DNA of 64,000 nt from Spirosoma endbachense (GTDB lineage: Bacteria > Bacteroidota > Bacteroidia > Cytophagales > Spirosomataceae). Positions 1 through 8,317 of this stretch are shown piece after piece; the first letter of the stretch is position 1; the number at the start of each line of letters is the position of its first letter. Made by a program: the position numbers and the translations under genes. The stretch is from positions 878,522-942,521 of the forward strand of contig NZ_CP045997.1 in NCBI RefSeq assembly GCF_010233585.1. Reading direction: 5' to 3'. The notes under the pieces are model-generated. The model made no database searches, was not told the DNA's origin, and was given only the letters and a program-made list of their open reading frames with translations.

Positions 1-3000
1 CAGTTTGTACTTTATTCTTTGATTCTGCCAGTTTTTTCTCGCTGTCAGTTGCTGTTTTTGAATACAGATCGCCATAGTCTTCACTGACCAGAATTCGTTT
101 GGGTTTACCATTCATCTGGTAGGCATTGATTCCATCGACTGAAGTCTCTGTCGCAATCAGATAGGTGTCGTCTTTGCCATTGGCCATGACCATGCGGGGG
201 AATATGACCGTTCCTTCGGCGTTGGATACGCCCTGAGCGACAACGATATAGTTGATGGAACTCTCTCCAAATGCCTTTTTATCGGTCAGTCCCTGGCCTT
301 CATCGAGTGGTGGGCCCATAATGGGGCTTAAGGGAAAGTACCCTTTCCGGTTCTCTCGAATAGCGTATACTTTTACACCAGATAGCGATTGTTTGATGCC
401 ATTCACCTGTTGGTTACCACCTTTTTCGCCCGTAACGTCGGAACGGATCTGGGTAACCAGGCTATAGCTCCGTACCACTGCCGTAATAGAGCCGAAGTCA
501 TACGATCCCTGGGGCAGCACCTGCTCTTTTGCGTCATCGCCAAACGTTGCCGATGGGCTGGTGTAGTAAGGGTTATCGACAACGACACGCAAGGCCCGGA
601 TGTATACGGTTGATGCCATGCCAAGTTCACCTGTTTTTGTACTCACTGTTGGCGGTAATTCGCCTAATTGCAGCGGGCCGGGGAGCTTGGCAGAAAATGT
701 AAATGAGCCATCCTCACTCGTTACTTTCGTGTCCAGCAGCGTGCTGAATTTTTCGTGAAAACTGGTTAGTTCCGGGAAGCTTGGTATGGCAGTCGTATAC
801 GCGTTTGTGCCTTTTACTGCATAGACGACCTGTAAACGAACGCGCGTATTGCCGAGCGGTTTTACCTGTGCGCCATCGAGACCTTTATCGGCATACTTAT
901 AGGTCAGCTTGCCGGAAAAGGTCATCACCGGCGCTTCGGTAGTCTGCACAGTAAACGTATAGCTTTCAGTGCGGGCAACAGTGGCTGAGAGAGGCTGTTT
1001 CGGCAGATCGAACCGGAAGGTTTCGGCATCATCGGGTTTCTGACCGCAGTCGGGGCAATAGATGGCGTAGCGATCCAGTGGATTGTAAGCGTACAGGAAC
1101 CGCTCCAGGTTAGCCTTGTAAGCATTTCCGTCTGCGAGCAGCAGCGTGGTTCCAACAAACACGTACCCCGCCTTTTCTACTTCCGTTTGCGCAGCCGTCT
1201 CCGATGCTGATGCGGGTTTACTCCCGTTTTTCGCCTGCGCCGACGAGGTGCCTCTGTCCATCTGCCCTTCAACGGGCAACTTGTAGATGTCTACCTGTTT
1301 GTTTGGCTTACGGAAGATAACCAACCGTTTGCCGGCCAGATTAATAGTCGGAGCTCCAGGCCAGTCTTTGTAGGCCTGGCGAGCCGTAATGCGAACGGTA
1401 TATCCTTTAGCTACTACCGGAATGGTGCCGGCGTCGAACGTTCCGACCTGTTTGGGCGATAGGGAAAAGGTAAGTTCGGCGGGCATCAGGTAAATATTGT
1501 TCGGTACGATCCGGTAGCCCGCGTTGTAAAACGACGTGTCCTTTACTGTCTTCGTTACGGTCGAACTGCCCGTATTATTGAAAGAGCCACTGACCGTTAT
1601 TTTTTTGTCGCTGATGATTGTGTCTGTCGGCGACACCTGCCAGCGAGGCAGACCTACCGTGAATTCACCGGCGCTGTTAGTCGTTGCAAACCCCATGTTG
1701 TTTTCATAGCCACTGGCTTCTACGCGTTTCAGCGTAACCATCGTATTGGGCATGATATGACCTGAGCCCGTTTCGCCGGGGTATTTGTATACCAGCAACC
1801 CCTTCACATAGACCGTATCGGACTGGTTACCCGTATTTTTTCGTACCAGCGAAAACTTGCGGGGTTCAGCTGTCAGGTTTCCTGTAGGCAGATTCAACTG
1901 CTTGATCTGGGCAGGTGTCAGACCGACCAGTTCGACTTCGGCCTGATAATTTTTTTCAGCTCCATAGGGTGCCTGAGCAACAATGCCGGGGGGCAAATCG
2001 GCCTGCTCGGCACTGAGGTAAGCCGTTTTTACCTGCCGGTCGAGCACTACCGCACCGGGTTTGCCCGACTTATCCAGTGCTTTGATACGGACTCGATAAC
2101 TCAGGTTCGTTTTGGTTAAATCCAGTGCTTTGAGATACGCCTGTTCATTGTCGTTCTGCTTAGGCAAAGCCATTTCCTGATTCGGCTTTTGCAGCGAACT
2201 ACCTGGAATGGAGGTCAATACCGTTGATTCAGGAGCAGCCTGTCCGGGTATGACGATAGTCTGATTTGGTTTCTGTAGCGAACTGCCCGGAATCGAGGAA
2301 AGCGTATTGCTTTGCTGCATCAGATTGGCCAAAGGAAAAATCATGGCCAGTTGACTCGCCATCTTAGCGGACAGGCCCCAGTTCAGGTACAACGGATTGC
2401 CGTAGCCAACACTAATTTCGGGTAGCTTTTTCCCGGTCGACTCACCCGGCTTGATGAATACCAGGTAATCAGTCATGGGTAAGCCCAGCGAATCGGCAAT
2501 TATGGGTTGTCCATATCGGAACGCACAAACCGGACTTTTGCCGTCGTTGAGCAGGTTCAGTTTCCCGAACCTGTCCACCGCCTGAACACGCCAGGCATAC
2601 CGTTTACCCATTTTAAGCGGCAGATGCTGTGGTCCGTACAAAAATGTGCTGGTCGTCAGGTTCCTCACTTCAATACCGGAAGGTGGCAACGCTACGGCAT
2701 CAATAAAGACGTTGGGGTCAACGTTGTCGAGCGGTAATTCAATGATTCGCAGAATGTAGCTGACCTGTGTAGGCAGAATACCCGCCGGAGGAGCCCACGT
2801 GAAAACAGTAGCCTGTGGCGTTGTCGGTGTTATGTCGGTGTCACACAGGGGCGAAATCAGAATAGGCGGTTCGATCGTTCGGATCGAAAACGGGGGCGAA
2901 CAACCCAACGGGAATCCCGACGAAAGGGGTTGACTGGTACGGTTATCAAATGCCTGTACACAAACCTGATAGTTGCCTTCGGGTAACGGTTTTCCCTGAT

Positions 3001-3385
3001 ACAACAACTCTTTGCTAAGTCCTTCTACGCTAATCTGGTTGAGGTCGAATGAGCCTTCCAGATCAGCACGGGACAGAATCCGGGTTTCGCCTGGGGCTAG
3101 TTTCAGCGGACGGACAGGTCGAAAATTAGGGAGAGTCTGAATCAGAACGCCATTGTCGCCTTCCACACGCCCCTGTAACCGAACATCGAGCGCTGTCAGG
3201 GTCAGGTTGCGGATCAGTACCTGAAGCTGCTGACCTGCTCCGGCATAATCCTGCAAATAGGAACTATAAGGAGGCATCACGTTAATGGTTACCTGCACCT
3301 GCGTTTGCGCCCGTATGATCTGGGTAAACCCCATAAGCAGACCCAGCACCAGGTAAAGGCATTTGCCCGGCTTCAAAAGCCGCAT
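1..3385 (-). CDS. Large exported TANFOR-like, multi-domain surface protein (C-terminus cut by window edge)
   Basis: The minus strand is open from about 3412 to base 1 with no stop, at least 1128 codons; the C-terminus lies outside the window. I chose the ATG at 3385, which starts directly with a signal peptide (MRLLKPGKCLYLVLGLLMG, cleavage near RAQTQ); an in-frame ATG at 3412 would overlap the upstream gene. The first 100 mature residues (VTINVMPPYSSYLQDYAG, then a run of beta-strand-like text with LAPGETR) resemble the TANFOR domain of Bacteroidota surface proteins. Later parts look like fibronectin-III or CnaB-type beta sandwiches (for example GFATTNSAGEFTVGLP), and a CPDC motif lies near residue 775. 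Function is unknown; a secreted or surface structural role is inferred. It follows the barrel gene at 3396-5090 by 10 bases, so the two are probably co-transcribed. The family name comes from memory of the N-terminal pattern and was not tested. Confidence 0.75.
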   Translation of the reverse strand, partial: MRLLKPGKCLYLVLGLLMGFTQIIRAQTQVQVTINVMPPYSSYLQDYAGAGQQLQVLIRNLTLTALDVRLQGRVEGDNGVLIQTLPNFRPVRPLKLAPGETRILSRADLEGSFDLNQISVEGLSKELLYQGKPLPEGNYQVCVQAFDNRTSQPLSSGFPLGCSPPFSIRTIEPPILISPLCDTDITPTTPQATVFTWAPPAGILPTQVSYILRIIELPLDNVDPNVFIDAVALPPSGIEVRNLTTSTFLYGPQHLPLKMGKRYAWRVQAVDRFGKLNLLNDGKSPVCAFRYGQPIIADSLGLPMTDYLVFIKPGESTGKKLPEISVGYGNPLYLNWGLSAKMASQLAMIFPLANLMQQSNTLSSIPGSSLQKPNQTIVIPGQAAPESTVLTSIPGSSLQKPNQEMALPKQNDNEQAYLKALDLTKTNLSYRVRIKALDKSGKPGAVVLDRQVKTAYLSAEQADLPPGIVAQAPYGAEKNYQAEVELVGLTPAQIKQLNLPTGNLTAEPRKFSLVRKNTGNQSDTVYVKGLLVYKYPGETGSGHIMPNTMVTLKRVEASGYENNMGFATTNSAGEFTVGLPRWQVSPTDTIISDKKITVSGSFNNTGSSTVTKTVKDTSFYNAGYRIVPNNIYLMPAELTFSLSPKQVGTFDAGTIPVVAKGYTVRITARQAYKDWPGAPTINLAGKRLVIFRKPNKQVDIYKLPVEGQMDRGTSSAQAKNGSKPASASETAAQTEVEKAGYVFVGTTLLLADGNAYKANLERFLYAYNPLDRYAIYCPDCGQKPDDAETFRFDLPKQPLSATVARTESYTFTVQTTEAPVMTFSGKLTYKYADKGLDGAQVKPLGNTRVRLQVVYAVKGTNAYTTAIPSFPELTSFHEKFSTLLDTKVTSEDGSFTFSAKLPGPLQLGELPPTVSTKTGELGMASTVYIRALRVVVDNPYYTSPSATFGDDAKEQVLPQGSYDFGSITAVVRSYSLVTQIRSDVTGEKGGNQQVNGIKQSLSGVKVYAIRENRKGYFPLSPIMGPPLDEGQGLTDKKAFGESSINYIVVAQGVSNAEGTVIFPRMVMANGKDDTYLIATETSVDGINAYQMNGKPKRILVSEDYGDLYSKTATDSEKKLAESKNKVQT
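2177..2296 (-). repeat. Internal direct repeat in the large surface protein
   Basis: Two 12-codon copies (2261-2296 and 2177-2212) encode the identical peptide SIPGSSLQKPNQ, while the DNA differs at several third positions. They are 16 codons apart and sit in a low-complexity linker between domains, so this looks like an old in-frame duplication kept at protein level. Confidence 0.75.
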
Positions 3386-3395
3386 ATGGATGTGG

Positions 3396-5090
3396 TTAGA
3401 AAGAGATACCATAGCCTAAAGTCCCCCGAAGTTCGTTATAGCGTTGCTCGGCAACACCTGTGTTTGATTTTAGATACAGCAATTGCAGGGTCAGATTCTG
3501 GCGTTTGGCGATCTGATAACCAGCATTGGCCGATGCATTAATGACTTGCCCATTCACGATTTGGCCGGTGAGGTCGGGTTGCTGGTTGATCAGGTAGCTG
3601 GCCGTGGCCGATGTGCTTACCTTATTGTTAAGAAAGCCTTTGGTGATACCCAGGGTGGGGCCGTAAAATTTCGTTGACATACCCTGGGCCAGATTGGCCT
3701 GCGTATACGAAAGCATCAGGTTACCGCCCAGTCCGTTTTTGACACGCTGGTAGAAATAGCCCAGATTCAGGTTTGTATTCGTATTGTTGGTGAAGGCGGC
3801 TGTCCGCTGGTTGAGATCGCTAAGTTGCTGGCGTGTCGCTGAGAGCGTAAACAGATTGACAACATCTTCGTTTTGAATCGTGTAGCGGGTATTAACCGTT
3901 GCCGAAAAATTGTTTTGCGCCAACCGGACCGTGTCAATAACTGGCCGAAGACCGGCTTGCTGACTGATTCCGTAGTTCGACAACTGAACGTCGAGGCCAA
4001 ACGCCGTTGCCGGGTTGTAGGCCACTACCAGCGACCCGATTGTTCGTCCTGTGCGTGCGTTTTTGTTATTGGCCAGGTTGTCATACTGGATACCATAACT
4101 GCCCGAAAGTCGCAATTTTCCATCCAGTAAAGTAAGGCTGGGCACAATGGCGTAGCTTTCAATATCGCTCTGGAAATAGTAGGCCCCCATGGTCTGGAAA
4201 TTGGGGTCGATCCGTTTGTACTGTAGTTTGATTCCGGCGTTTTTTGTTCGGTAACCAATGGTTGCCTGAGTCGCCTGGGTAAGTTGAGTCGACAGGCGGG
4301 GAGTGAACAGGTTACCAAAGAAACGCACAATCGAATTTCGGCCCTCCGCCGATACTTCTGTACTCCGTACATCACGGGTATAGGCGCTCAGGGCACCATC
4401 TAACTCAATCGTAATATGTTTTAGAATCAACAGCCGGGTTGTGATGCCGACCACCATATTTTCGGCGGGTGAAACGGTTTGAGAAACTGACTGTGGTGCG
4501 GATACAATGGAGGCAGAATCATCCTTTGCGCGAAGCATAATCAGATCTACATAGTTGCCGGAAGTGCCGTAGCCTACCTTCAGGGCATAGCCTGTACGTT
4601 GATAGGCCGAAATAATATCGGGTTCAGCTAAATTTGTAGAGATCGCTTTGTTGAATCGACCATACACGGCACCCAGCCGTAGCTTACCGGGATTGAGTTC
4701 AACCCCACCTCCCAGAAATGTATGACCGGCCAGCGTAAAAGGCGAGAAACTAACGTTGCGGTAGCCCGCATGGGCAGTGACCCATTTGTAAGTTGGCGAA
4801 ACACCGAATTGATTAAAAGGCTGTCGAAAGCTATTCCCCTGATTGCCCAGCACCGCCGAAAACGGTAATGAAATGCCTCCCGGCAATGCGACGGTTACGG
4901 AACCGCTCAGGCCGAAGGGCGATGTTTGGTTGCGGGCGGCAATACCGCTGGCCATGTAGAAACCTGCATAAGCATTCAGGCCGCCCGATATTTTTACCGG
5001 TACTGATCTGGAGGTTGGTAAATCGGTCTGAGCCAGGGTTGGAAAACTCAGCCAAAACCCGCAAAGGACAAGTAGTAAAGTTGAGCGCAT
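3396..5090 (-). CDS. Outer-membrane beta-barrel protein of unknown function
   Basis: The protein is about 564 residues. The open frame extends to a TTG at 5102, but the ATG at 5090 gives a clean signal peptide (MRSTLLLVLCGFWLSFPTLA, cleavage before QTD), so I start there. The rest is a long series of alternating hydrophobic/polar strands with many Gly, Tyr and Asn residues and ends in Phe (GYGISF), as expected for an integral outer-membrane barrel. No catalytic motif is visible. The next gene downstream (start 3385) is the large TANFOR-like surface protein; the pairing suggests the barrel anchors or exports that protein, which is inference. A promoter-like motif at 5160-5177 lies about 70 bases upstream of the start. 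It could also be a porin or transporter; I cannot assign a named family. Confidence 0.75.
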   Translation of the reverse strand: MRSTLLLVLCGFWLSFPTLAQTDLPTSRSVPVKISGGLNAYAGFYMASGIAARNQTSPFGLSGSVTVALPGGISLPFSAVLGNQGNSFRQPFNQFGVSPTYKWVTAHAGYRNVSFSPFTLAGHTFLGGGVELNPGKLRLGAVYGRFNKAISTNLAEPDIISAYQRTGYALKVGYGTSGNYVDLIMLRAKDDSASIVSAPQSVSQTVSPAENMVVGITTRLLILKHITIELDGALSAYTRDVRSTEVSAEGRNSIVRFFGNLFTPRLSTQLTQATQATIGYRTKNAGIKLQYKRIDPNFQTMGAYYFQSDIESYAIVPSLTLLDGKLRLSGSYGIQYDNLANNKNARTGRTIGSLVVAYNPATAFGLDVQLSNYGISQQAGLRPVIDTVRLAQNNFSATVNTRYTIQNEDVVNLFTLSATRQQLSDLNQRTAAFTNNTNTNLNLGYFYQRVKNGLGGNLMLSYTQANLAQGMSTKFYGPTLGITKGFLNNKVSTSATASYLINQQPDLTGQIVNGQVINASANAGYQIAKRQNLTLQLLYLKSNTGVAEQRYNELRGTLGYGISF

Positions 5091-5404
5091 TGCCTGACAC
5101 AAGGTTGAGTGTATTATCGAAAACCTGTGTCAAAACTACCTACAGCCCGAACGCCCATCAATCGGATAAATGTATGATAGGGAAACTACGTATGATTAAA
5201 ATTTATTTATATATAACTGATAGTCAGTGGTATGAAAAATAAATGAGCTGACCTTTATTTTAGCTGGTACGTAGTTTTACCCAAAGGATAGTTAGGAATA
5301 GCTGCTAGCCAGTTGTCACTGAATCATCATACTATTGGTTAACCACTGGCAACGGGCATTAATCTGGATTCATATGCGAATGAACTTGGGTGATTTATCA
5401 GCGG
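5091..5404. other. Intergenic region upstream of the barrel gene
   Basis: This 314-base stretch separates two minus-strand genes. It holds the 18-base motif at 5160-5177 (separate entry) and an AT-rich run around 5195-5265. I see no plausible protein frame and no strong terminator hairpin. Confidence 0.6.
5160..5177 (-). promoter_or_regulatory. Shared 18-base upstream motif, possible promoter (copy 1)
   Basis: The plus-strand sequence AATCGGATAAATGTATGA recurs exactly at 8297-8314, in the same orientation relative to the minus-strand gene that follows (about 70 and 94 bases upstream of the starts). Read on the minus strand it contains TACATTTA, one base away from the Bacteroidota -7 consensus TAnnTTTG. 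No good -33 TTG is placed, so promoter function is inferred. Confidence 0.35.
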
Positions 5405-6163
5405 CTAAAAACTCACCTGCATGCCCTGCACCGACGGATTGAGCACTTGCATGGCAGCCACCGAAGAAAGAAATTCACTATCGCCCATTAGTCCCTTATA
5501 CGCTTTCTCCTGCGCCGGGGTTCTGGTAACGGGGGCTGCCAGCGAAATGGATAGAAACGACTTCTTGTTCAATGGTGTCAGTTTTCCTCCTTGCCAAGTA
5601 GACACCATACCACCATAATCCCATTCGAAACCCCAGATTTTGAAGGGTTTGCCATTTTGTTTTTCCAACTCTTTTAACGTCGTGCCAATTCGTAATCCGC
5701 TGGCCGTGATCCAGCGCGTGGGTGCGACGTTTGGAATAGGAAAACCTTCGTCATTGAACCGTTTCGGACGAATAAGCACTGTCTGGGGTTGGGTTCGTTT
5801 CTCGTTATCGGTATAAATAATCTGTACTTCGTCGGCTGTACCTTTATAAAGCGTAGTGCCCAAAAACTCTTCGCCTTCAGCCCCGTATAACGTGTCACCT
5901 ACCGTAACGACTGATGGCCCAAGAAGTCGGAGCAGGTCAGCTTCGGAGGTCGACGGTCGGATAGGACCAACCTGTTTGCCGGGTACGATTAAAAAATCGT
6001 TGGCTATGACCTGATCGGGATTATCAGATCGAGCTGAGCCTACCACTGCCTGCGAATCGGCATGCGGTTGTTTGATTGCCTGATCGGTTGTTGATCGTTT
6101 CGGCTGGCAGGCTGTTAAAGTAGCATTCAGTAGCAAAAACAGTTGTAGAGATCGGAGCGGCAT
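5405..6163 (-). CDS. Hypothetical lipoprotein
   Basis: The protein is 252 residues starting at an ATG. The N-terminus is a lipoprotein signal peptide (MPLRSLQLFLLLNATLTAC) with a lipobox ending at Cys19, followed by a polar, Gln/Lys-rich linker, so it is probably anchored in the outer or inner membrane facing the periplasm. The body contains PGKQVGPIRPSTSEADLLRL and later GLRIGTTLKELEKQNGKPF, which resembles small periplasmic proteins with an 'is it the default state' hinge helix, but I do not recognise a named family. It lies alone on the minus strand with about 100 bases to the next upstream gene. Function unknown. Confidence 0.7.
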   Translation of the reverse strand: MPLRSLQLFLLLNATLTACQPKRSTTDQAIKQPHADSQAVVGSARSDNPDQVIANDFLIVPGKQVGPIRPSTSEADLLRLLGPSVVTVGDTLYGAEGEEFLGTTLYKGTADEVQIIYTDNEKRTQPQTVLIRPKRFNDEGFPIPNVAPTRWITASGLRIGTTLKELEKQNGKPFKIWGFEWDYGGMVSTWQGGKLTPLNKKSFLSISLAAPVTRTPAQEKAYKGLMGDSEFLSSVAAMQVLNPSVQGMQVSF

Positions 6164-6265
6164 AAGCGGTTTTATGGTAAGGAAATAGATTCGTCAGGTG
6201 GGGGCAATGGCCTTCAGAACAGCGATATGTTAAGAACGGATGTCGGAAATGAAGCGCGAAAATCT

Positions 6266-6880
6266 TCAGAAAGCATAGCCCAGACTAACCCCCGTTCGGA
6301 GGTCCAGCATCAGGTAATCCCGGCCAGAATCGGACGTTACTGTGCTGTAGCGCATTGTATGTTCAAAGCTGGTCAGCGCATCTGGCATGAAGCCTCCGCC
6401 ATGAACCAGCTCCACAACAAACCCTCGTTTTAGTACCCACATATACCCAACAGTCAGTCCAAATCCAATTGATTTAACCCTGATTTCATCAAGTTCACTG
6501 ATTTTATTAGGTCCGGAACCAATTTCGTTGACATACTGCAACGTCCGGACTTTCAGATATGGATTGATAAAAAAGCCGCTTGGGTGCCCCTTAGCCATTA
6601 GTCGTGCCAGTTTGGCCGTATAGAATTTTCCTTCGAGAGTGGCATTGACAAACTTTTCATCTTTAGAAACAATGCCAAACTGCCACCACCGAATACTGGT
6701 ACGGAGGGCAAAACGCGGGGTCAATGCCCGCTCGTAAAATACGGAAATTGGGGCCAGGAGATTGGTTTTCAGAACGTTCGGACGGCTCCATCGTCGGGTT
6801 GAGTCCTGAGCCAGAACCGGGACAAAAGCAGGGGAAAGACTACACAAAAGAAGCAGCAGACGGATAGCAGTATAATGCAT
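6266..6880 (-). CDS. DUF3575-like outer-membrane protein
   Basis: The protein has 204 residues with an N-terminal signal peptide (MHYTAIRLLLLLCSLSPAFV, cleavage near VLAQD). The mature start NVLKTNLLAPISVFYERAL matches the pattern of the DUF3575 family of small Bacteroidota barrel-like proteins (a 'KtNll ... s..yEra' opening, then repeated amphipathic strands and an aromatic C-terminus, GYAF). It is probably a small outer-membrane protein of unknown function. The ATG at 6880 is the only sensible start. No operon partner is evident: about 100 bases separate it from the lipoprotein gene on one side and about 220 bases from the response regulator on the other. Confidence 0.7.
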   Translation of the reverse strand: MHYTAIRLLLLLCSLSPAFVPVLAQDSTRRWSRPNVLKTNLLAPISVFYERALTPRFALRTSIRWWQFGIVSKDEKFVNATLEGKFYTAKLARLMAKGHPSGFFINPYLKVRTLQYVNEIGSGPNKISELDEIRVKSIGFGLTVGYMWVLKRGFVVELVHGGGFMPDALTSFEHTMRYSTVTSDSGRDYLMLDLRTGVSLGYAF

Positions 6881-7098
6881 AGTCGATGTGGAAGAAAAGT
6901 GGTGTGGTTACCAATAGGCATGACTCTCTGAGAAAAGCTCTGATTCACTTAGTTTTTATTCTAGCCACCTCCATCATCACTTGTTTAAGAGCTTCGTTGA
7001 GATTGGAAATACCATCGATTCCTGATCTTGTGCAATCAAAACGAGGATGGATGGAACTCAGCCTATTAAGTACTGCAATTGAGGGCTAATCTGCTTGC

Positions 7099-7725
7099 TT
7101 ACTTGAATAGTCCGGTCTTTAACGCTTTCGCTACTGCTTCGGACTTTGAGTTGACGTGGAGTTTTTCGTAGATGTTGACAATGTGCGTGCGAACCGTACC
7201 CATGCTGATGTTACAATGGTGCGCGATAAGTTTATAGCTATCTCCTTCCACCAATCGCCGGAGTACCTCGTTTTCTTTATCAGTCAGCAGAAATGCATCG
7301 GTCTTGGGTTGCCGAAAGGCTTCCAGTACTTTTAGGGCAATGGAAGGTGTCATGGCTGCTCCTCCATTCATCACTTCGCGAATGGATTCAATGATTTTAT
7401 CGGCGGGTGTTTTCTTTAACAGATAACCAACAGCCCCCGCCGAAATGGCAGCAAAAATTCGCTCAACATCCTCAAAAACGGTCAGCATTAGTATTTTAGG
7501 GCGTGTTGTCTGTTGCCGGATGAGTTTAACCGCTTCAATTCCAGTACGACCGGGCATATCGATATCCATCAAAATGACATCCGGCTGATTGTATAAAACG
7601 TCTTCAACAGCCGTTAGCGCGTTGGGGTATTGACCGGTCACGATCAGGTCGTCGGTTGCATCGAAGACCAGCGCCAGCGTTTCACGCAGGGAGTCATTAT
7701 CGTCGAAAATTGAGACGCGAATCAT
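7099..7725 (-). CDS. NarL/FixJ-type response regulator (REC + LuxR HTH)
   Basis: The protein is 208 residues. Residues 1-120 are a receiver domain with acidic pocket D8/D9, phosphoacceptor D54 (ILMDIDMPG), T82 and K104 (YLLKK). Residues 143-208 are a LuxR-type helix-turn-helix (LTDKENEVLRRLVEG ... GTVRTHIVNIYEKLHVNSKSEA). The expected partner is the HisKA_3 sensor kinase at 8318-10252 on the same strand. A small lipoprotein gene lies between them, and only 4 bases separate the lipoprotein stop from this start, so the three genes are probably one transcript. The target genes are not visible. Assignment of the domain type is very secure; the biological signal is unknown. Confidence 0.93.
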   Translation of the reverse strand: MIRVSIFDDNDSLRETLALVFDATDDLIVTGQYPNALTAVEDVLYNQPDVILMDIDMPGRTGIEAVKLIRQQTTRPKILMLTVFEDVERIFAAISAGAVGYLLKKTPADKIIESIREVMNGGAAMTPSIALKVLEAFRQPKTDAFLLTDKENEVLRRLVEGDSYKLIAHHCNISMGTVRTHIVNIYEKLHVNSKSEAVAKALKTGLFK

Positions 7726-7729
7726 AGAG

Positions 7730-8203
7730 TTATATAGTTTCTACTTTTACGTTAAATGTGCCATTCGTCACGACGACTTCCCGTTTTTGCTGCGAGTTAT
7801 AGGTCTTCATCGAAAAGTTTCCTTCAAGAATACTTCCATCAAATTTTGTAACAGTTACCGTCCCCGTCCGGCCCTCTTTATTGGCATAGGTGGTGTTGGT
7901 TTTTACATCGATATAATTCCCCGTACTGCCCGTTTTGCTAATGTCTACCAGCGTTATAGTACTCGTGCCCGTGAAATTTACCAGCGTAAAACCCATCATG
8001 TGAACACTGTTATACCCAACCAGGGTCAGGTCTTTAGTGGCTTTGTTATAGGTTGCTGTCGCCTGTTCCGACGTAAACGCTTGCCCGTCGACCTGTGCTG
8101 TCATAACGCTCGTACTGGCTGGCGCAATCGTATCGTCCTTTTTACTACAGGACAGAGAAACAACGGCTAAGCAAAGTATAAAGGTGAATTTGAGCGATTT
8201 CAT
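7730..8203 (-). CDS. Small lipoprotein (DUF6252-like) within a two-component operon
   Basis: The protein is 157 residues. A lipoprotein signal peptide (MKSLKFTFILCLAVVSLSC) ends with a lipobox and Cys19, followed by SKKDD. The mature part is a beta-rich, Gly/Thr-rich domain with a repeated 'Y..K..T....' and ending TNGTFNVKV, which resembles DUF6252, a family of small Bacteroidota lipoproteins. The gene sits between the sensor kinase stop (8318) and the response regulator start (7725). Its location suggests either an accessory sensor for the kinase or a surface product of the same regulon; both are inference. Copy 2 of the 18-base upstream motif lies at 8297-8314, about 94 bases before this start. 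Confidence 0.75.
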   Translation of the reverse strand: MKSLKFTFILCLAVVSLSCSKKDDTIAPASTSVMTAQVDGQAFTSEQATATYNKATKDLTLVGYNSVHMMGFTLVNFTGTSTITLVDISKTGSTGNYIDVKTNTTYANKEGRTGTVTVTKFDGSILEGNFSMKTYNSQQKREVVVTNGTFNVKVETI

Positions 8204-8296
8204 AAGGCAGGAAAATTTGTCTGAAAAACTACACGAACAGCCTGTTTGGCCGACGTTGCTTGTCAGACAAAAATACCGTGCCTACTAATGCAGGTA

Positions 8297-8314
8297 AATC
8301 GGATAAATGTATGA
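8297..8314 (-). promoter_or_regulatory. Shared 18-base upstream motif, possible promoter (copy 2)
   Basis: This is an exact copy of the motif at 5160-5177, in the same orientation and again ahead of a minus-strand gene (lipoprotein start 8203). If it is a promoter, the lipoprotein and response regulator can be transcribed separately from the kinase. Confidence 0.35.
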
Positions 8315-8317
8315 CTC

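Noticed and set aside
6886..7089. 67-codon plus-strand frame
   Set aside because: It overlaps the promoter region of the DUF3575-like gene and has no recognisable family; composition is explained by the minus-strand remnant.
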